From Dastarcus helophoroides (taxonomy: Eukaryota > Arthropoda > Insecta > Coleoptera > Bothrideridae), in assembly GCA_028583605.1 (NCBI GenBank), contig CM053336.1, positions 26,875,170 through 26,939,169 of the forward strand: a stretch of DNA of 64,000 nucleotides, read 5' to 3'. Below, piece after piece: positions 11,452 to 23,434 of the stretch. Each line of letters starts with the position of its first letter. Position 1 is the first letter of the stretch. The translations under genes were made by a program, and so were the position numbers. Below the pieces are notes generated by a model. It was not told where the DNA came from. It searched no databases and saw only the letters and a program-made list of their open reading frames with translations.

Positions 11452-14400
11452 CAGGGATCGGCAAACTTCTAAACCAAAAGAGCCAGCCGCAATAAAAAAT
11501 TGATTTCGTGAACTTCAAAGAGCCACATTTTTTTATTTCTGATTTTACATTTTATTTCAACATTAAATCGGATACATCACACAAAATATGGGACAAAGAG
11601 AAACCCCCTTCTACTCATGTAGTCAAACGAAAATATATTCTGCGCAAAAGACCTTCTACCACTCAAAATTTAGGCATTTACTTCAAAAAATAATTTTTTT
11701 TACAGTTTCGACTTTTTTAACTCTCCTCTATATTAATCTTATATTGTAATATCTATTTTCTTTCTAAAATTAGACTTTTACCCCAAATCTTCCTTTCTTC
11801 TCAAAAATCGCCAATTTGGGAAAATGTTTACTTTTTTTCTAATTCGAGTTACTGGAAAATTTTTTAATAAAAAAATAAAAATTTGAAGAAATTGGAAAAA
11901 TTGGAGAAGTTAAATAAAATAGTTTTTAAAGATTTCGACCATTTTTTCAAAGATTTCTTTTTCCTAAATTTATTTTCTCCAAATTTGGACTTGTTTCGCA
12001 AAATTCGTTTTTTTTTTCGAAATTTCGACTTTTAAAATTCGACATTTTATTATTTTTGCAAGCTGCGATTTTTTCGACGAAATTCGTCAATTTTCAAAAT
12101 ATTTAACTTAATCTCAAAATCTAAGTTTTTTTCTTAAAATTTGACCTTTTTTTAAAGATCAATTCTTGAAACTGGAAGTTGTATTAATATAATCTTTTCT
12201 TTTAAAATTTTAACAATTCTATCAAAATTCGAATTTATCTGAACATTTGATTTTTTTTTAATTCGTCTTGTTCTCGAAATTTCAAATTTATTCTTAAAAT
12301 TTAACTTTAAAAAATGCAATTTTTTTTATTTTCTTCTTCCCTGAAAAACCTCGGATTTTTAAAAGTTCGAAGATTTTTTCTAAGCTTTCAATTTTTTACA
12401 ATTTCTCTTTTCGAAATTTTACAATTTTACACAAAATTTACATCTGTCAAACAATTTCAAGTTTTAAATTTGTTCTGGGTTTCAATCTATTGTCGAAACT
12501 CGACTTTTTTTTAGAATTTTATCGTTTTTGAGAATTTTGCCAAATTTGTTTTTTTCGAAATCTTTTTGTTTTTCAAAATTCGGTTTTTTCTGAAAATTTC
12601 AATACTTTTCGAACTAAATTCATCTATTTTAAAATCTCAAAATTCGATTTTTTCTTAAAATTTGACTTTCTCTGGAAAATTTTGACCTTCTTTTAAAATT
12701 CAATATTTTTCTCGTAACTGGAAGTGTTATCGACATTTTCTTGTCTTTCGAAATTATTTTACCAATTTTCTCAGAAATCGATTTATCTAAAAATTTGGAG
12801 TTTTTTTTTTATTGTCTTGTTCTCCAAATTTCAATTTATTCTTATAATTTAACTTTCTCTGGAAAATTGCAAATTTTTTATTTTCTTCTTCTCTGAAAAA
12901 CTTCGACTTCTGAAAAAGTTCGACTGTTTTTTTAAGCTTTTAATTTTACATAATTTCTCTTTTCGAAATATTCCAATTTTTCACACAAAATTTAAATTTG
13001 TCTAAACATTTCAAGTGATTAAATTTGTTCTGCAAATTTCAATCTATTGTCAAAATTCAATTTTTTTTTAAAATATTGTTTTTTTTTGGGAATTTTTGAC
13101 AAATTCATTTTTTTGAAATCTTTTTTGTTTTTCAAAATTAAGCTTTTTCTGGAAATTTCAACTTTTATTTCGAACGAAATTCATTTATTTTCAAATTTTA
13201 AAATTTGATTTCTTTCTTAAAATTTGACTTTCTCTGGGAAATTTTGACCTTATTTTAAAATTCAATATTTTTCTCAAAACTGAAAGTTTTATCGACATTG
13301 TCTTTTCTCTCGAAATTATGTTGCCAAATTTCTCAAAATTCGAATTTATCAGAAAATTTGGATTTTTTGATAAATCGTCTTGTTCTCGAAATTTCAAGTT
13401 TATTCTTAAAAATGAACTTTCTGTAAAAAAAACGCGAATTTTTTATTTTCTTTTTCCCTAAAAAACCTCGATTTTTTAAAAGTTCGACGATTTTTTTAAT
13501 CTATCAATATTTTACAATTTTTTTTTTCAAAATTTTAGAATTTTGCACAAAATTTACATTTGCCAAAAAATTTCAGGTTTTAAATTTGTTTTGGGTTTCA
13601 ATCGATTGTCAAATTTCCAAGTTTTTTTTTAAAATATTGCTTTTTTGAGAATTTTTAACAAATTCATTTTTTCGAAATCTCTTTTTTTCAAAATTAATCA
13701 TTTTCTGGAAATTTCAACTTTTATTTCGAACGAAATTCATTTACTTTCAAATTTCAAAATTTGATTTTTTTTCTTAAAATTTGACTTTCTCTGGGAAATT
13801 TTGACCTTTTTTTAAAATTCAATACTTTTCTCGGAACTGGAAGTTTTATCGACATTCTCTTTTCTCTAGAAATTATGTTATCAATTATCAGAGAATTTTT
13901 GATAAAACGTCTTGTTCTCGAAATTTCAAATTTCTTCTCAAAATTTAACTTTCTCTGGAAAATTGCAATTTTTTTATTTTCTTTTTCTCTGAAAAATTTC
14001 GACTTCTCAAAAAGTTCGACTGTTTTTTTTTTGCTTTTAATTTTTTACAATTTCTTGTTTCGAAATTTTACAATTTATCACAAAATTTAAATTTATCTAA
14101 ACATTTCAGGCTTTTAAATTTGTTCTGCTAATTTCAATCAATTGTCAAATTTTTTTTCAAAATTTTGCTTTCTTTGAGAACTTTTGACAAATTTATTTTT
14201 TTCGAAATCATTTGTTTTCCAAATTGAGGTTTTTCCAAAAATTTCAATTTTTATTTCGAACGAAACCCATCTATTTTTAAATCTCAAAATTTGATTGTTT
14301 TTCTTAAAATTTGACTCTTGAATTTTGACCTGATACCTGAAATTGGAAGTTTTATCGACATTCTCTTTTCTTTCAAAAATATTTAACCAATTTTCTCAAA

Positions 14401-15384
14401 ATTCGAATTTATCAGAAAATTTGAAGTTTTTTCGTCTTGTACTCCAAATTTCAAATTTCTTGTCAAAATTTAAATTTCTCTGAAAAATTGCAAATTTTTT
14501 GTCGAAATTTCGAGCTTTCCTTAATTTTTTTTTATTTCCTTGAACTTTTTCCTAGAATTTGACTTTTTTCTTCTTCTCTCAAAACCTTCGACTTTTTTAA
14601 AGTTCGACAACTTTTAAAGCTTTCAGTTTATTTTTACAATTTTTCTTTTTGATATTTTACAAATTTTCAAAATATTCAAATTTGTCTAAAAATTTCAGGT
14701 TTTAATTCGTTCTGGGTTTCAATCTATTGTCGAAATTTGACGTTTTTTTCTAAAATTTTAACTTTTTTCGAGAACTGTTGATAAATTTATTTTTTCGAAA
14801 TCTCTTCCTTTTGCTCAGTATTTTCGTAATCTCTTCTTTTTTCTCAATTTTTTCGAAGTCTTTCTATTGTTCTCAATTTTTTCGAAATCTCTTCCTTTTT
14901 CTCAAAATTCGGCTTTTTTGGAAATTTCAGCTCTTATTTCGAACTTTGATATTTGCTGTTTTTGTAAATTTAGATTTTTTTTTACAAAAGTAATTTATTT
15001 TTTTCCACGAAATTACAAGGCTGCAGAAAATTGACAAATAAAAAAGTAAAAATCAAGAGAAAAATATTTTTACAAATTTCGACTCCCCAAATTGGTCTTT
15101 TTGTAGAAATTTCAAACTTTATGCGTTTCTTCAAAATGTTAATACAAATCATTAAAAATTTTGCAAAAATACTTCTTGAAATCGTAGCTTTTTTGTCAAA
15201 GTTTAAGCAAAACGTAAAAATTCCTAAAAAAGCATTTTTGGAAACTTCGACTTCTGTAGGTCACTTGTTTAATGAGTACTCATTTTCTGCATGTCTGTTC
15301 TCGCTAACTTTTATTTAATTTTTTTTAGGAAAATTTAAAGAGCCGCAATTGCCTTTTAAAAGAGCCGCGGTTTGCCGACCCCTG
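11452..15384. mobile_element. hAT-like non-autonomous element, CAGGGRTCGGCAAAC ends, A/T filler interior
   Basis: The left end reads CAGGGATCGGCAAACTTC. The right end on the minus strand reads CAGGGGTCGGCAAACCGCGG. Both ends carry AAAGAGCC words just inside. The CAGGGGTCGGCAAAC terminus is a classic hAT type known from many animals. The flanking octamers are GAATGAGT (11444-11451) and GAATAGGT (15385-15392), 6 of 8 matching, consistent with an old insertion. The 3.9-kb interior is T-rich filler without a transposase and contains a higher-order tandem repeat. Confidence 0.85.
12130..14790. repeat. Higher-order tandem repeat, unit about 540 bp, about five copies
   Basis: A block running from TTAACTTTCTCTGGAAAATT through CTGAAAAAC, AAAAGTTCGAC, a CACAAAATTTA word and on to TTTCAATC starts near 12300, 12848, 13410, 13945 and 14470. 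Alternate copies agree best: the first, third and fifth carry GGGTTTCAATC, while the second and fourth carry CTGCAAATTTCAATC or CTGCTAATTTCAATC and the CTTCGACTTCT variant. This suggests that a dimer of about 1.1 kb was duplicated. Offsets are by eye and approximate. Confidence 0.7.
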
Positions 15385-15392
15385 GAATAGGT

Positions 15393-16064
15393 TATGGATT
15401 GTCTTTCAGTCACTGTTTAGGGTTTTGTTAAGTAAATATGACTTAAATAGCTGTTATTTTTGGTCTACAAAAGTAATTAAATATATTTATAACCAAAATA
15501 ATATCCGAAACGATCGGATATCCCAAATAATTCCGTATCCGTATCCATAATCGAAACCGATATAATATACGGAATATATCTGGTATCTGCATCCATATCC
15601 GAATTATCATATCCCTAACAACCCTATTCTAAAGCACATTTTTAAAGAATATTTTTCGACACCACCAAAAATAACGCCCATTTATTTTTTTGAATTTTTA
15701 AATAACTGAACTTCCTGTATAAAAAATAAACAAAAAAAAAATGTCATTTTTAGCTCTTTAAGATCAAGTAGGAGGTTTTATAAAAAATGACTCTTTGTCG
15801 TAAATTTAAAAATAAAAGAGAAACTCCGGTTCAGTACTCCATCTTGGGACACCCTATATATGTAAAAGTTGAGTATGTATTCAACAGACTTTTTAATTTT
15901 AGTTACTCAAACCCATAGGAAGTATTGTTGCTATTTTCGGAAGCATGAAACGAAGGAACATTTATTAGTGTTTGAAAAGTAAAATAATAATAAAAATGTT
16001 AACCAATTCAAGATAAAGTTGAGAGATGTTGTGAAATGCAACAAATAAATATTTTATTTCCAAC
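15393..16064. other. Spacer with repeat ends
   Basis: The stretch 15500-15610 is full of TATCC and GGATAT words and ends in ATATCCCTAAC, like the end of a small DNA element. Near 15838-15864 sits TCTTGGGACACCCTATATAT, the right-hand style of the TATACAGGGTGTCCC repeat family common in insect genomes. No gene is seen. Confidence 0.4.
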
Positions 16065-16322
16065 AATGTATTTTATTGCTTCCAATCATTATCATATCAT
16101 TGAAGATGATAACACCTGCTGCCACAACCTTTGGAGTAATCCATTTCTGCTAAGCATTAGTGGGTAAGTTGGGGTAATTCAGCTACCTATGACATCTAAT
16201 GTATTTTATTGCTTTCGATCATTATCATATCATTGAACATGATAATACTCACGACACAACCTTTGGATTGATCATTTCTGCTAAGCCTCAGTGGGTCAAC
16301 AGTTGGTAACCTATGACTTGCT
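16065..16322. repeat. Tandem duplication, unit about 133 bp, two copies
   Basis: The unit starts AATGTATTTTATTGCTT at 16065 and again at 16198. Both copies contain ATCATTATCATATCATTGAA, ACAACCTTTGGA and TTTCTGCTAAGC and end near ACCTATGAC. Copies differ at scattered positions, so the duplication is not recent. Each copy holds an imperfect ATTATCAT/ATGATAAT palindrome. Confidence 0.75.
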
Positions 16323-16506
16323 GCATTCAGGGCCACCACGTGCCCATCAACCGCCCTTGGGCAAACTTAAAAATAACGTTCATTTTAAATTCAATTAAAA
16401 TCAACCAAATTTCGATAAAAAGTCGATTTTTTACAAAATTGTAAACTTTTTTCGATTAACGAATTTTGTATTTTTGAATAATAGTTAATCAGAATGCAAG
16501 AAAATA
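16323..16506. other. Non-coding flank of the pentanucleotide array
   Basis: Begins with a short GC-richer stretch (CAGGGCCACCACGTGCCC) that looks like the end of a DNA element, followed by A/T-rich sequence. No gene is seen. Confidence 0.35.
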
Positions 16507-16535
16507 TTGGTGGAACGGACTGGTCCTTGGTTACA
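16507..16535. repeat. Left boundary of the palindrome/microsatellite element
   Basis: Sequence around GGTGGAACGGACTGGTCC followed by TTGGTTAC is nearly identical to 51691-51719, which borders the palindromic element there. In this copy the simple-repeat array starts directly after it, so the left palindrome arm present at 51.7 kb is missing or has been replaced. Confidence 0.6.
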
Positions 16536-18284
16536 TCTCATCTCATCTCATCTCATCTCATCTCACCCCATCCCATCCCATCCCATCCCATCCCATCCCA
16601 TCCCATCCCATCCCATCCCATCCCATCCCATCCCATCCCATCCCATCCCATCCCATACCATCCCATCCCATCCCCTCCCATCCCATCCCATCCCATCCCA
16701 TCCCATCCCATCCCATCCCATCTTATCCCATCCCATCTTATCCCATCCCATCCCATCCCATCCCATCCCATCCCATCCCATCCCATCCCATCCCATCCCA
16801 TCCCATCCCATCCCATCCCATCCCATCCCATCTCATCTCATCTCATCTCATCTCATCTCATCTCATCTCATCTCATCTCATCTCCTCTCCTCTCCTCTCA
16901 TCTCATCTCATCTCATCTCATCTCATCTCATCTCATCTCATCTCATCTCATTTCCTCTCCTCTCCTCTCCTCTCATCTCCTCTCCTCTCCTCTCCCCTCC
17001 TCTCCTCTCCTCTCTTCTCCTCTCCTCTCCTCTCCTCTCCTCTCCTCTCCTCTCATCTCATCTCATCTCATCTCATCCTATCTCATCTCATCTCATCTCA
17101 TCTCATCTCATCTCATCTCATCTTATCTCATCTCATCTCCTCTCCTCTCCTCTCCTCTTTTCTCCTCTCTTCTCTTCTCTTCTCTTCTCCTCTCCTCTTC
17201 TCTCCTCTTCTCTCCTCTTCTCTCCTCTTCTCTCCTCTTCTCTCCTCTTCTCTCCTCTTCTCTCCTCTTCTCTCCTCTCCTCTTCTCTCCTCTTCTCTCC
17301 TCTTCTCTCCTCTCCTGTCCTCTCCTGTCCTCTCCTGTCCTCTCCTGTCCTCTCCTCTCCTCTCCTCTCCTCTCATCTTCTCTTCTCCTCTCCTCTCCTC
17401 TCCTCTCCTCTCCTCTCCTCCCCTCTCCTCTTCTCTCCTCTTCTCTCCTCTTCTCTCCTCTTCTCTCCTCTTCTCTCCCCTTCTCTCCTCTCTCTTCTCT
17501 CCTCTCCTGTCCTGTTCTCTCCTCTCCTCTCCTCTGCTCTCCTCTCCTCTCCTCTCCTCTGCTCTGCTCTCCTCTCCTCTCCTCGTCTCTCCTCTCCTCT
17601 CATCTCCTCTCCTCTCTTCTCCTCTTCTCTCCTCTTCTCTCCTCTGCTCTCCTCTCCTCTCCTCTCCTCTTCTCTCCTCTCCTCTTCTCTCCTCTTCTCT
17701 CCTCACCTGTCCTCTCCTGTCCTCTCCTGTCCTCTCCTGTCCTCTCCTGTCCTCTCCTGTCCTGTTCTCTCCTCTCCTCTCCTCTGCTCTCCTCTCCTCT
17801 CCTCGTCTCTCCTCGTCTCTCCTCTCCTCTCCTCTCCTCTCTTCTCCTCTTCTCTCCTCTTCTCTCCTCTGCTCTCCTCTCCTCTCCTCTCCTCTCCTCT
17901 CCTCTCCTCTTCTCTCCTCTCCTCTCCTCTCCTCTCCTCTCCTCTCCTCTCCTCTCCTCTCCTCTCCTCTCCTCTCCTCTCCTCTCCTCTCCTCTCCTCT
18001 TCTCTTCCCTCCTCTTCTTTCCTCTTCTCTCCTCTTCTCTCCCCTTCTCTCCTCTCTCTTCTCTCCTCTCCTGTCCTCTCCTCTCCTCTCCTCTCCTCTC
18101 CTCTCCTCTCCTCTCCTCTCCTCTCCTCTGCTCTCCTCTACTCTCTTCTCCTCTCCTCTCCTCTCCTCTCCTCTCCTCTCCTCTCCTCTCCTCTCCTCTC
18201 CTCTCCTCTCCTCTCCTCTCCTCTCCTCTCCTCTCCTCTCCTCTCCTCTCCTCTCCTCTCCTCTCCTCTCCTCTCCTCTTCTCA
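16536..18284. repeat. 1.75-kb pentanucleotide array (TCTCA, TCCCA, TCTCC and variants)
   Basis: The zones run in order: a short TCTCA run; (TCCCA)n from about 16566 to 16830 with a few TACCA, CTCCC and TCTTA interruptions; TCTCA again; then mixed TCTCC, TCTCA and TCTTC, with TCCTGTCC islands near 17310-17350 and 17700-17765; then nearly pure TCTCC to the end. The plus strand is almost all pyrimidine plus A. Apparent open frames of up to about 600 residues (Ser, Leu, Pro, His repeats) exist only because the 5-bp unit lacks stops, and are not genes. The (TCCCA)n zone puts a GGG run every five bases on the minus strand. Confidence 0.97.
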
Positions 18285-18412
18285 CTAGTATCTCTCTGAA
18301 GATGGTTGTCCAGAGCTTGCTTGGCTATCAAAATGAGTTAGAGCAGCCTTTGTTGTGATTTTTAATCTTTCTTGATTTCAGGAGACAATAATTGTATTTC
18401 AATTTTTCAATA
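18285..18412. repeat. Right arm of the palindrome/microsatellite element
   Basis: The stretch from TATCTCTCTGAAGATG through GAGTTAGAGCAGCC and TTTGTTGTG to GATTTCAGGAGACAAT and TATTTCAATTTTT matches the right arm at 51904-52006, and in inverted form the left arms at 51723 and 46583. It joins the array directly, showing that the array occupies the centre of this element. Confidence 0.75.
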
Positions 18413-19429
18413 AAATATGAAAAACGAAATATGACAGCTATTGCTTTATTTGTTATTTTAAATATCCATACTTACTTTGTTCGCAGTTAATAGCCATTAT
18501 TTTTGATGGTCAGTTGTTAACGGTTATGTCTGCTGTTTTTGGTTAAAATGTATTTATTTTGCCATTACCTTATTTTCTTACTAATTCAATTGCATTTTGA
18601 TGATTCTATTAAATACGAAAAAATAATAAAGTAGCTTTACTCTAAAAAAAGTGTTTTTCGTTGATGATGTTACGAAACGCTTAGCCACGTACATCAATAA
18701 AATCAAAGATTCAAAAGCTATATAAAAAAGCAATAAAAATTAAAAGTCCGTATTTAAAGGAACTTGATGATGATAGCGAAAAGATGAAACGTCCACTAAA
18801 GAACTTCTTATGTTGTCTTGTAAAGGGTCAAAAACGTCAATGAAAATGTGTTTTTAGTTTTTTGATTACTCTTCAAATAACGCCAAGAAATAATTAAAAT
18901 GAAAATCCAAACTTTTACTTTTTTTGTCAAAAATCCCAAGAAAAGCAGGAGATATTTTCGATTATTCAACGGAATATTTCTTATCGCCAAATTATCGCCC
19001 TAATTAAACCGATGCTGCATCTCTTACCGTTTTCGAGATCCCTTTAGTAAGAAGCGAATTTGCTACAACCTGTCTATATATATCCAGAGTTTTTTTAGTT
19101 GAGATGTTACCTTTATATGAAGTACCACTTATGATAAAGGCAAACTGATTTTGTTTAAGTAGGATATTAGCTGTAGGCAACAAAAGCTTTAGGAATAATT
19201 CACAATAAATAATAAAAAAAATAAAATAATTGACAGAAAATTCACGTGAAGAACAACAATGACGGTCATTTGTTTCAACATATAAAGGCATATTTTAAGA
19301 TTTCGAATTGAGTAACCTTTTTAAGCATATCAGGTTGTTCCTAGCAATATGCTTGTCATGCAGTAGTCGTTGCAAAAACCTGCTCCTTAATAGTTTTCCA
19401 TAGAATAATTCTAGTTGTATTTTAAACTA
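18413..19429. other. Spacer; possible decayed coding fragments on the minus strand
   Basis: Open stretches on the minus strand at 18808-18990 and 19004-19291 read as hydrophobic or low-information peptides. I do not recognise a family and see no start context or splice sites. This is best treated as non-coding. Confidence 0.35.
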
Positions 19430-19544
19430 GGGGGCGGTGGCCACGCGTGCGGACCATCGTTTCTAATAAACTAGGTCTTAAATAAGTAGGCAAGAAAGCC
19501 ATTGTCTATTTTACCGTTATGAGCTCCATAGGGAACTGAAACAA

Positions 19545-20361
19545 GTGAAGACATGTAATGAGAGGCCTACACCGATGTACTCTGAAGTTACAAAAAAATC
19601 TGAACATATTCTCGTAATAAAGCCGAAAAATACTCAAGAAGTAGACAAAGTTAAAAAAGATCTAAGAGCAAATATAAATCCAACAGAGTTACAAGTGGGA
19701 GTAAATATAGGAAAGAATGTACGTGAAGGTGGTGTTATAGTAAAATGCTCCGACTCAGGTGCCTTAAACACACTAAGAGAAAATATTGAACACAAAATGG
19801 GAAAACAGTACAAAGTAGAAGTACCAAAAAGGGTTAATCCAAAGATCATTATTGTTGGAATAGATGAAGAGGAATTCAAGAAGAACAAGGATGAAATAAC
19901 TGAAAAAATTATTAAACAAAACAAAATTCTCAAAGCTGATCATTTTATATTTGAAGCTATTGCATGTACCAAAATTAATAAAGGAAATTTTAATATAATT
20001 GTTGAAACAGATCCAACTACTTTTGCATATTTAATGTCCAAAGAAGAGCAAAATCTGCATGTAGGATGGAGGAATTGTAGGATGTTTGAACATTTTAGCG
20101 TAAGAAGATGTTTTAAATGTGCGGGATATGGTCATGAAGCAAAAAACTGCAATGAAAATGTTACATGTGTTTTTTGTGCCGAGAGTCATACAAGAGTTAA
20201 TTGTAGGAATGAAGAAGCGAAATGTATAAATTGTGTGAAGGCAAATAAAAAATTCAATCTTACTTTAGACTCTAGTCACGCGGCAACTGATAGGAGGGAG
20301 ATGTGAGTGTTATATTAAGATTATTGAATCCATTAAAAAGAAAACTGCATATACCATATAG
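19545..20361 (+). pseudogene. LINE ORF1, zinc-knuckle nucleic-acid-binding protein
   Basis: The open frame from 19545 gives about 253 residues. The first half is charged and resembles the gag-like N-terminal region of insect LINE ORF1 proteins. From about residue 188 come zinc knuckles: CFKCAGYGHEAKNC, then CVFCAESHTRVNC, then CINC. The frame ends at ATDRREM, but a one-base shift near 20292 restores the family-like tail (CECYIKIIESIKKK) up to a stop at 20359-20361. Such proteins bind the element's RNA and help form the transposition particle. ORF2 begins within a few tens of bases. Confidence 0.8.
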
Positions 20362-20379
20362 CAATTACTAAACACAAAT

Positions 20380-23189
20380 GGCATATTTTTAACTTTCTTC
20401 AAGGCTCAGAGTTTTTATAAAAATAGAGATGAAATTCTAAATTATGTAAATAATTATCAGCCAAATTTGCTATGCCTAACCGAAACATGTATAACAGAAA
20501 ATATATGTGATAGTGAACTAAACATAAAATACTATACTTTACTTCGCTGTAACTCAAGTAGTCGACATACTGGAGGGGTGGTAATATATATAAAAAACAA
20601 CATAAAATTTAGTAACGTCAAAACATATATAATTGATATGAAACTCTGGCTACTAGCTGTTAAAGTCTATGTAAATAACGTTCCTTACTGTATAGTTACA
20701 ATCTATCGATCTCCAAGCTGTAACCCAAATATATTCTTAGATAAATTTTATGAGTGGTTAGACTCTTACTTGGATAGTAATAAAAGCAGTAATATAATTA
20801 TCGTTGAAGATTTTAATATAAACTGGTGTTCAAATAATTCTGTTAAAAAATGCAAAATAGAGGGTTAAAACAGTTCGTCAAAGAATTCACGAGAACTACG
20901 AATATTAGTAAAACGTTAATAGATTTAGTAATAAGTAATGATTACACATTAAATGTATATGTAGAACAGGACTGTATTATTACGGACCATTCCATAATTC
21001 AAGTTAAATTAAAGCAAAATGAACATGTAAATAAATGTGTAACTATGCTCAGTAGGGGTAAAATAAATTTTCATGAAATGACAGAACTGTTGATTAAAAA
21101 AGAATGGGAATATAGTAGCACAAATGTTAATTTAGTTAGTGAAGTTTTTATAGAAAATATCATTTCTTTATTAGATAAAGTGGCTCCAATAAAGGAAATT
21201 AAGGTTAAATCTAAGCAAAATTCATGGTTTGATAAAAAATGTAAAGAAACTGTAGTAAATAAAAACAAAGCATATAAAAAATATTCTTTTACTAGAGAGG
21301 AAAGCGATTGGGATAATTATAAAGTATGTAGAAATAATCTTGTCAAAGTGATACGAAATACAAAGTGTAATTTTTACAAGCAAATGATCGATGACAATAA
21401 GAAAAACAGTAAGCAAATGTGAAAGCACTTAAAGGAGATGGTTGGTAATAAAAATCAAACGATTAACAGTTTACAAAATGGGGTAAGTTGTAACGGAGCA
21501 TTATACAACAATAATGATGAAATACCAGATGTATTAAATAAATACTATATAGGCAGTATAAAGGCTATAATTACAAGCATTGATTCTAATAACGTAGATA
21601 GAAACAATATCTTGAATACTATATCGCAATATGAGTGTACAATGTCACCTTTTGCTAAAATATCGTTGCAAGACTTATATAAACTTATAACTAGCCAAGT
21701 TAAAAATTTCAGTACTGACGAAATAAGTTTACCTATTGTAAAAAATTTGTCTCACGTCCTAGGATATCCTTTTGTAAATTTGATAAACCTAAGCTTAGAG
21801 ATGGGAATTGTGCCAGAATGCTTCAAAATATCAACTATAAGACCTGTACCTAAAGTTGTAAATACAAATCGGGCTGAAGAGCTATGGCCCATAAATATGC
21901 TGCCCTTTTGCGAGAAAATCCTAGAACAGGTAGTCTTTAATCAAGTTATAAAGTATATAAACATTAACAACATTTTATGTACCTACCAATCGGGATTTAG
22001 AGGTAATCATTCATGCGAAACTGCTCTTCAGTATGTTATTTCAGAATGGAAATATAAAACTGATAAAAAACGCTTTGGAGTATGTGCAGTTTTTATTGAT
22101 CTAAAAAGAGCATTTGAAACTATAGATCGAGATATTTTGTTACTAAAACTTAAAAAATATGGATTTAAAGAAAATGTGTTAAAATGGTTTAAGAGTTACC
22201 TTTCTAATCGCTATCAATGTACCAAAATAGGAAATACTAAATCTTCATTGGAAATAAATAACTTTGGAGTTCCTCAAGGAAATGTATTAGGGCCACTATT
22301 ATTTATATTATATATGAATGATATAGGAAATGTCCTAAAGAAATGTAGAATTCATCTCTTTGTAGATGATACCCTAATATATTATGCACATGATGATTTT
22401 AATGAATTAATATATACTATGAATGAGGAACTTAAAATGTTTACAAATAAATTTAAATGTAACAAACTAAAAGTAAACGAACTGAAATCTAAATGGATGT
22501 TCATAAGTAACAATTACTGGTACAATATATTTAAGGAATTAAATTTAAAAATTAAAATAAATGATCAAAATGTAGAGCAGATAGACCAACTAAAATATCT
22601 AGGTTTTACAATTGACAGAGAACTAAAGTTTACAAGTCATATAGATTATATTTCAAAGAAAATTGGCAAAAAAATTAGATTTCTAGGCCGAGTAGCTCCC
22701 TATCTAACAACTTCGACTAGCTTAATGGTTTACAATACTTTGATATTGCCTCACTTTACTTATTGCTGCTCTGTATTATATGTTATTTGCACAAATTTTG
22801 ATAGATTACACAAGTTACAAAATAAAGCAATGAGAATAATATTAAAATACAATAGATACACTAGTATTCAGACTATGCTAAATTTGTTGAACTGGATTAA
22901 GATTGAAAAGTATTATTTTGTCCAAACAATGATATTTATTCATAAAATGAAAAACGATGCATTACCGGAATATTTAAAAAATCAGTTAACTGTAGTAAAT
23001 GAAAGACACCTCTATCCAACTAGGTCGGCCCTTAACTTTTATATTCCACCAACTCTAAAAAATGCCACAATGAATAGCTTGTTTTATAAAGGTATCAATC
23101 AGTACAATCTTCTTCCTCAAAATCTTAAAGATACTAACAGCATTAAAGTATTTGGAAAAAATATGAGAGACCTTGTTAGACAGACATAG
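20380..23189 (+). pseudogene. LINE ORF2: endonuclease and reverse transcriptase, two lesions
   Basis: The endonuclease starts near 20400 (AQSFYKNRDEI, then LLCLTET) and shows a VEDFNINW box where the family has GDFN. A frameshift near 20850-20868 moves it to the next frame, which carries the second endonuclease part (TDHSII). A TGA at 20 codons' spacing before the next part, at 21420-21422, stands where family members have tryptophan (KQM stop KHLKEMV). The RT then runs open to 23189: SGFRGNHS, FIDLKRAFETIDRDIL, GVPQGNVLGPLLF, and FVDD at 22359-22370 in place of YADD. ELWPI replaces the usual NYRPI. The catalytic aspartates of the palm are kept, so decay is recent. Confidence 0.85.
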
Positions 23190-23434
23190 AGCATATTTTA
23201 CACTAGCATCCTATAATGCCTTCAGGTCATTTTAATCATGCTTTTAAACAAATTATTTGTAATTTAGATGTTAAGTTTTAATGTGTCTTTTAAATTTTAT
23301 TGGTATGTACAATGTTTTTTTTAGAGTAATTATTTAATTATAAAATAAGCATGTAAAATTATTGTTTATATAATTAAATTCATGAGTAATGTATTAGATC
23401 ATTTACTAAATAAAATATTTACTTACTTACTTAC

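Larger units (their letters stand above)
19430..23434 (+). mobile_element. Relatively young LINE with ORF1 and ORF2
   Basis: A short GC-richer leader near 19430-19545 precedes ORF1 (zinc knuckles) and ORF2 (endonuclease and RT). The element ends in a simple (TTAC)n tail at 23418-23434, a 3' end of the short-tandem-repeat kind typical of CR1/L2/Daphne-like LINEs rather than a poly-A tail. The damage is light: one frameshift in ORF1, and one frameshift and one nonsense codon in ORF2. The 5' boundary is approximate, and no target duplication was established. Confidence 0.85.

Noticed and set aside
12130..14790. CRISPR-like array
   Set aside because: Repeat units are about 540 bp and degenerate, with no short constant repeats alternating with unique spacers, and the DNA is eukaryotic.
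13191..15318. Phe/Lys/Leu-rich open frames inside filler, also seen in 7.2-9.0, 42-45, 47-51 and 54-57 kb
   Set aside because: They reflect the TTT/AAA-rich filler with few stop codons, change frame between repeat units and are not conserved between homologous element copies.
16494..18299. Open frames of up to about 600 residues on both strands in the pentanucleotide array
   Set aside because: They are made only of Ser/Leu/Pro/His or Glu/Arg/Gly repeats dictated by the 5-bp unit and are open in several frames on both strands. No promoter or splice context supports translation.
19004..19291. 95-residue minus-strand open frame upstream of the young LINE
   Set aside because: No domain, start context or splice sites were recognised; sequence composition does not separate it from chance.
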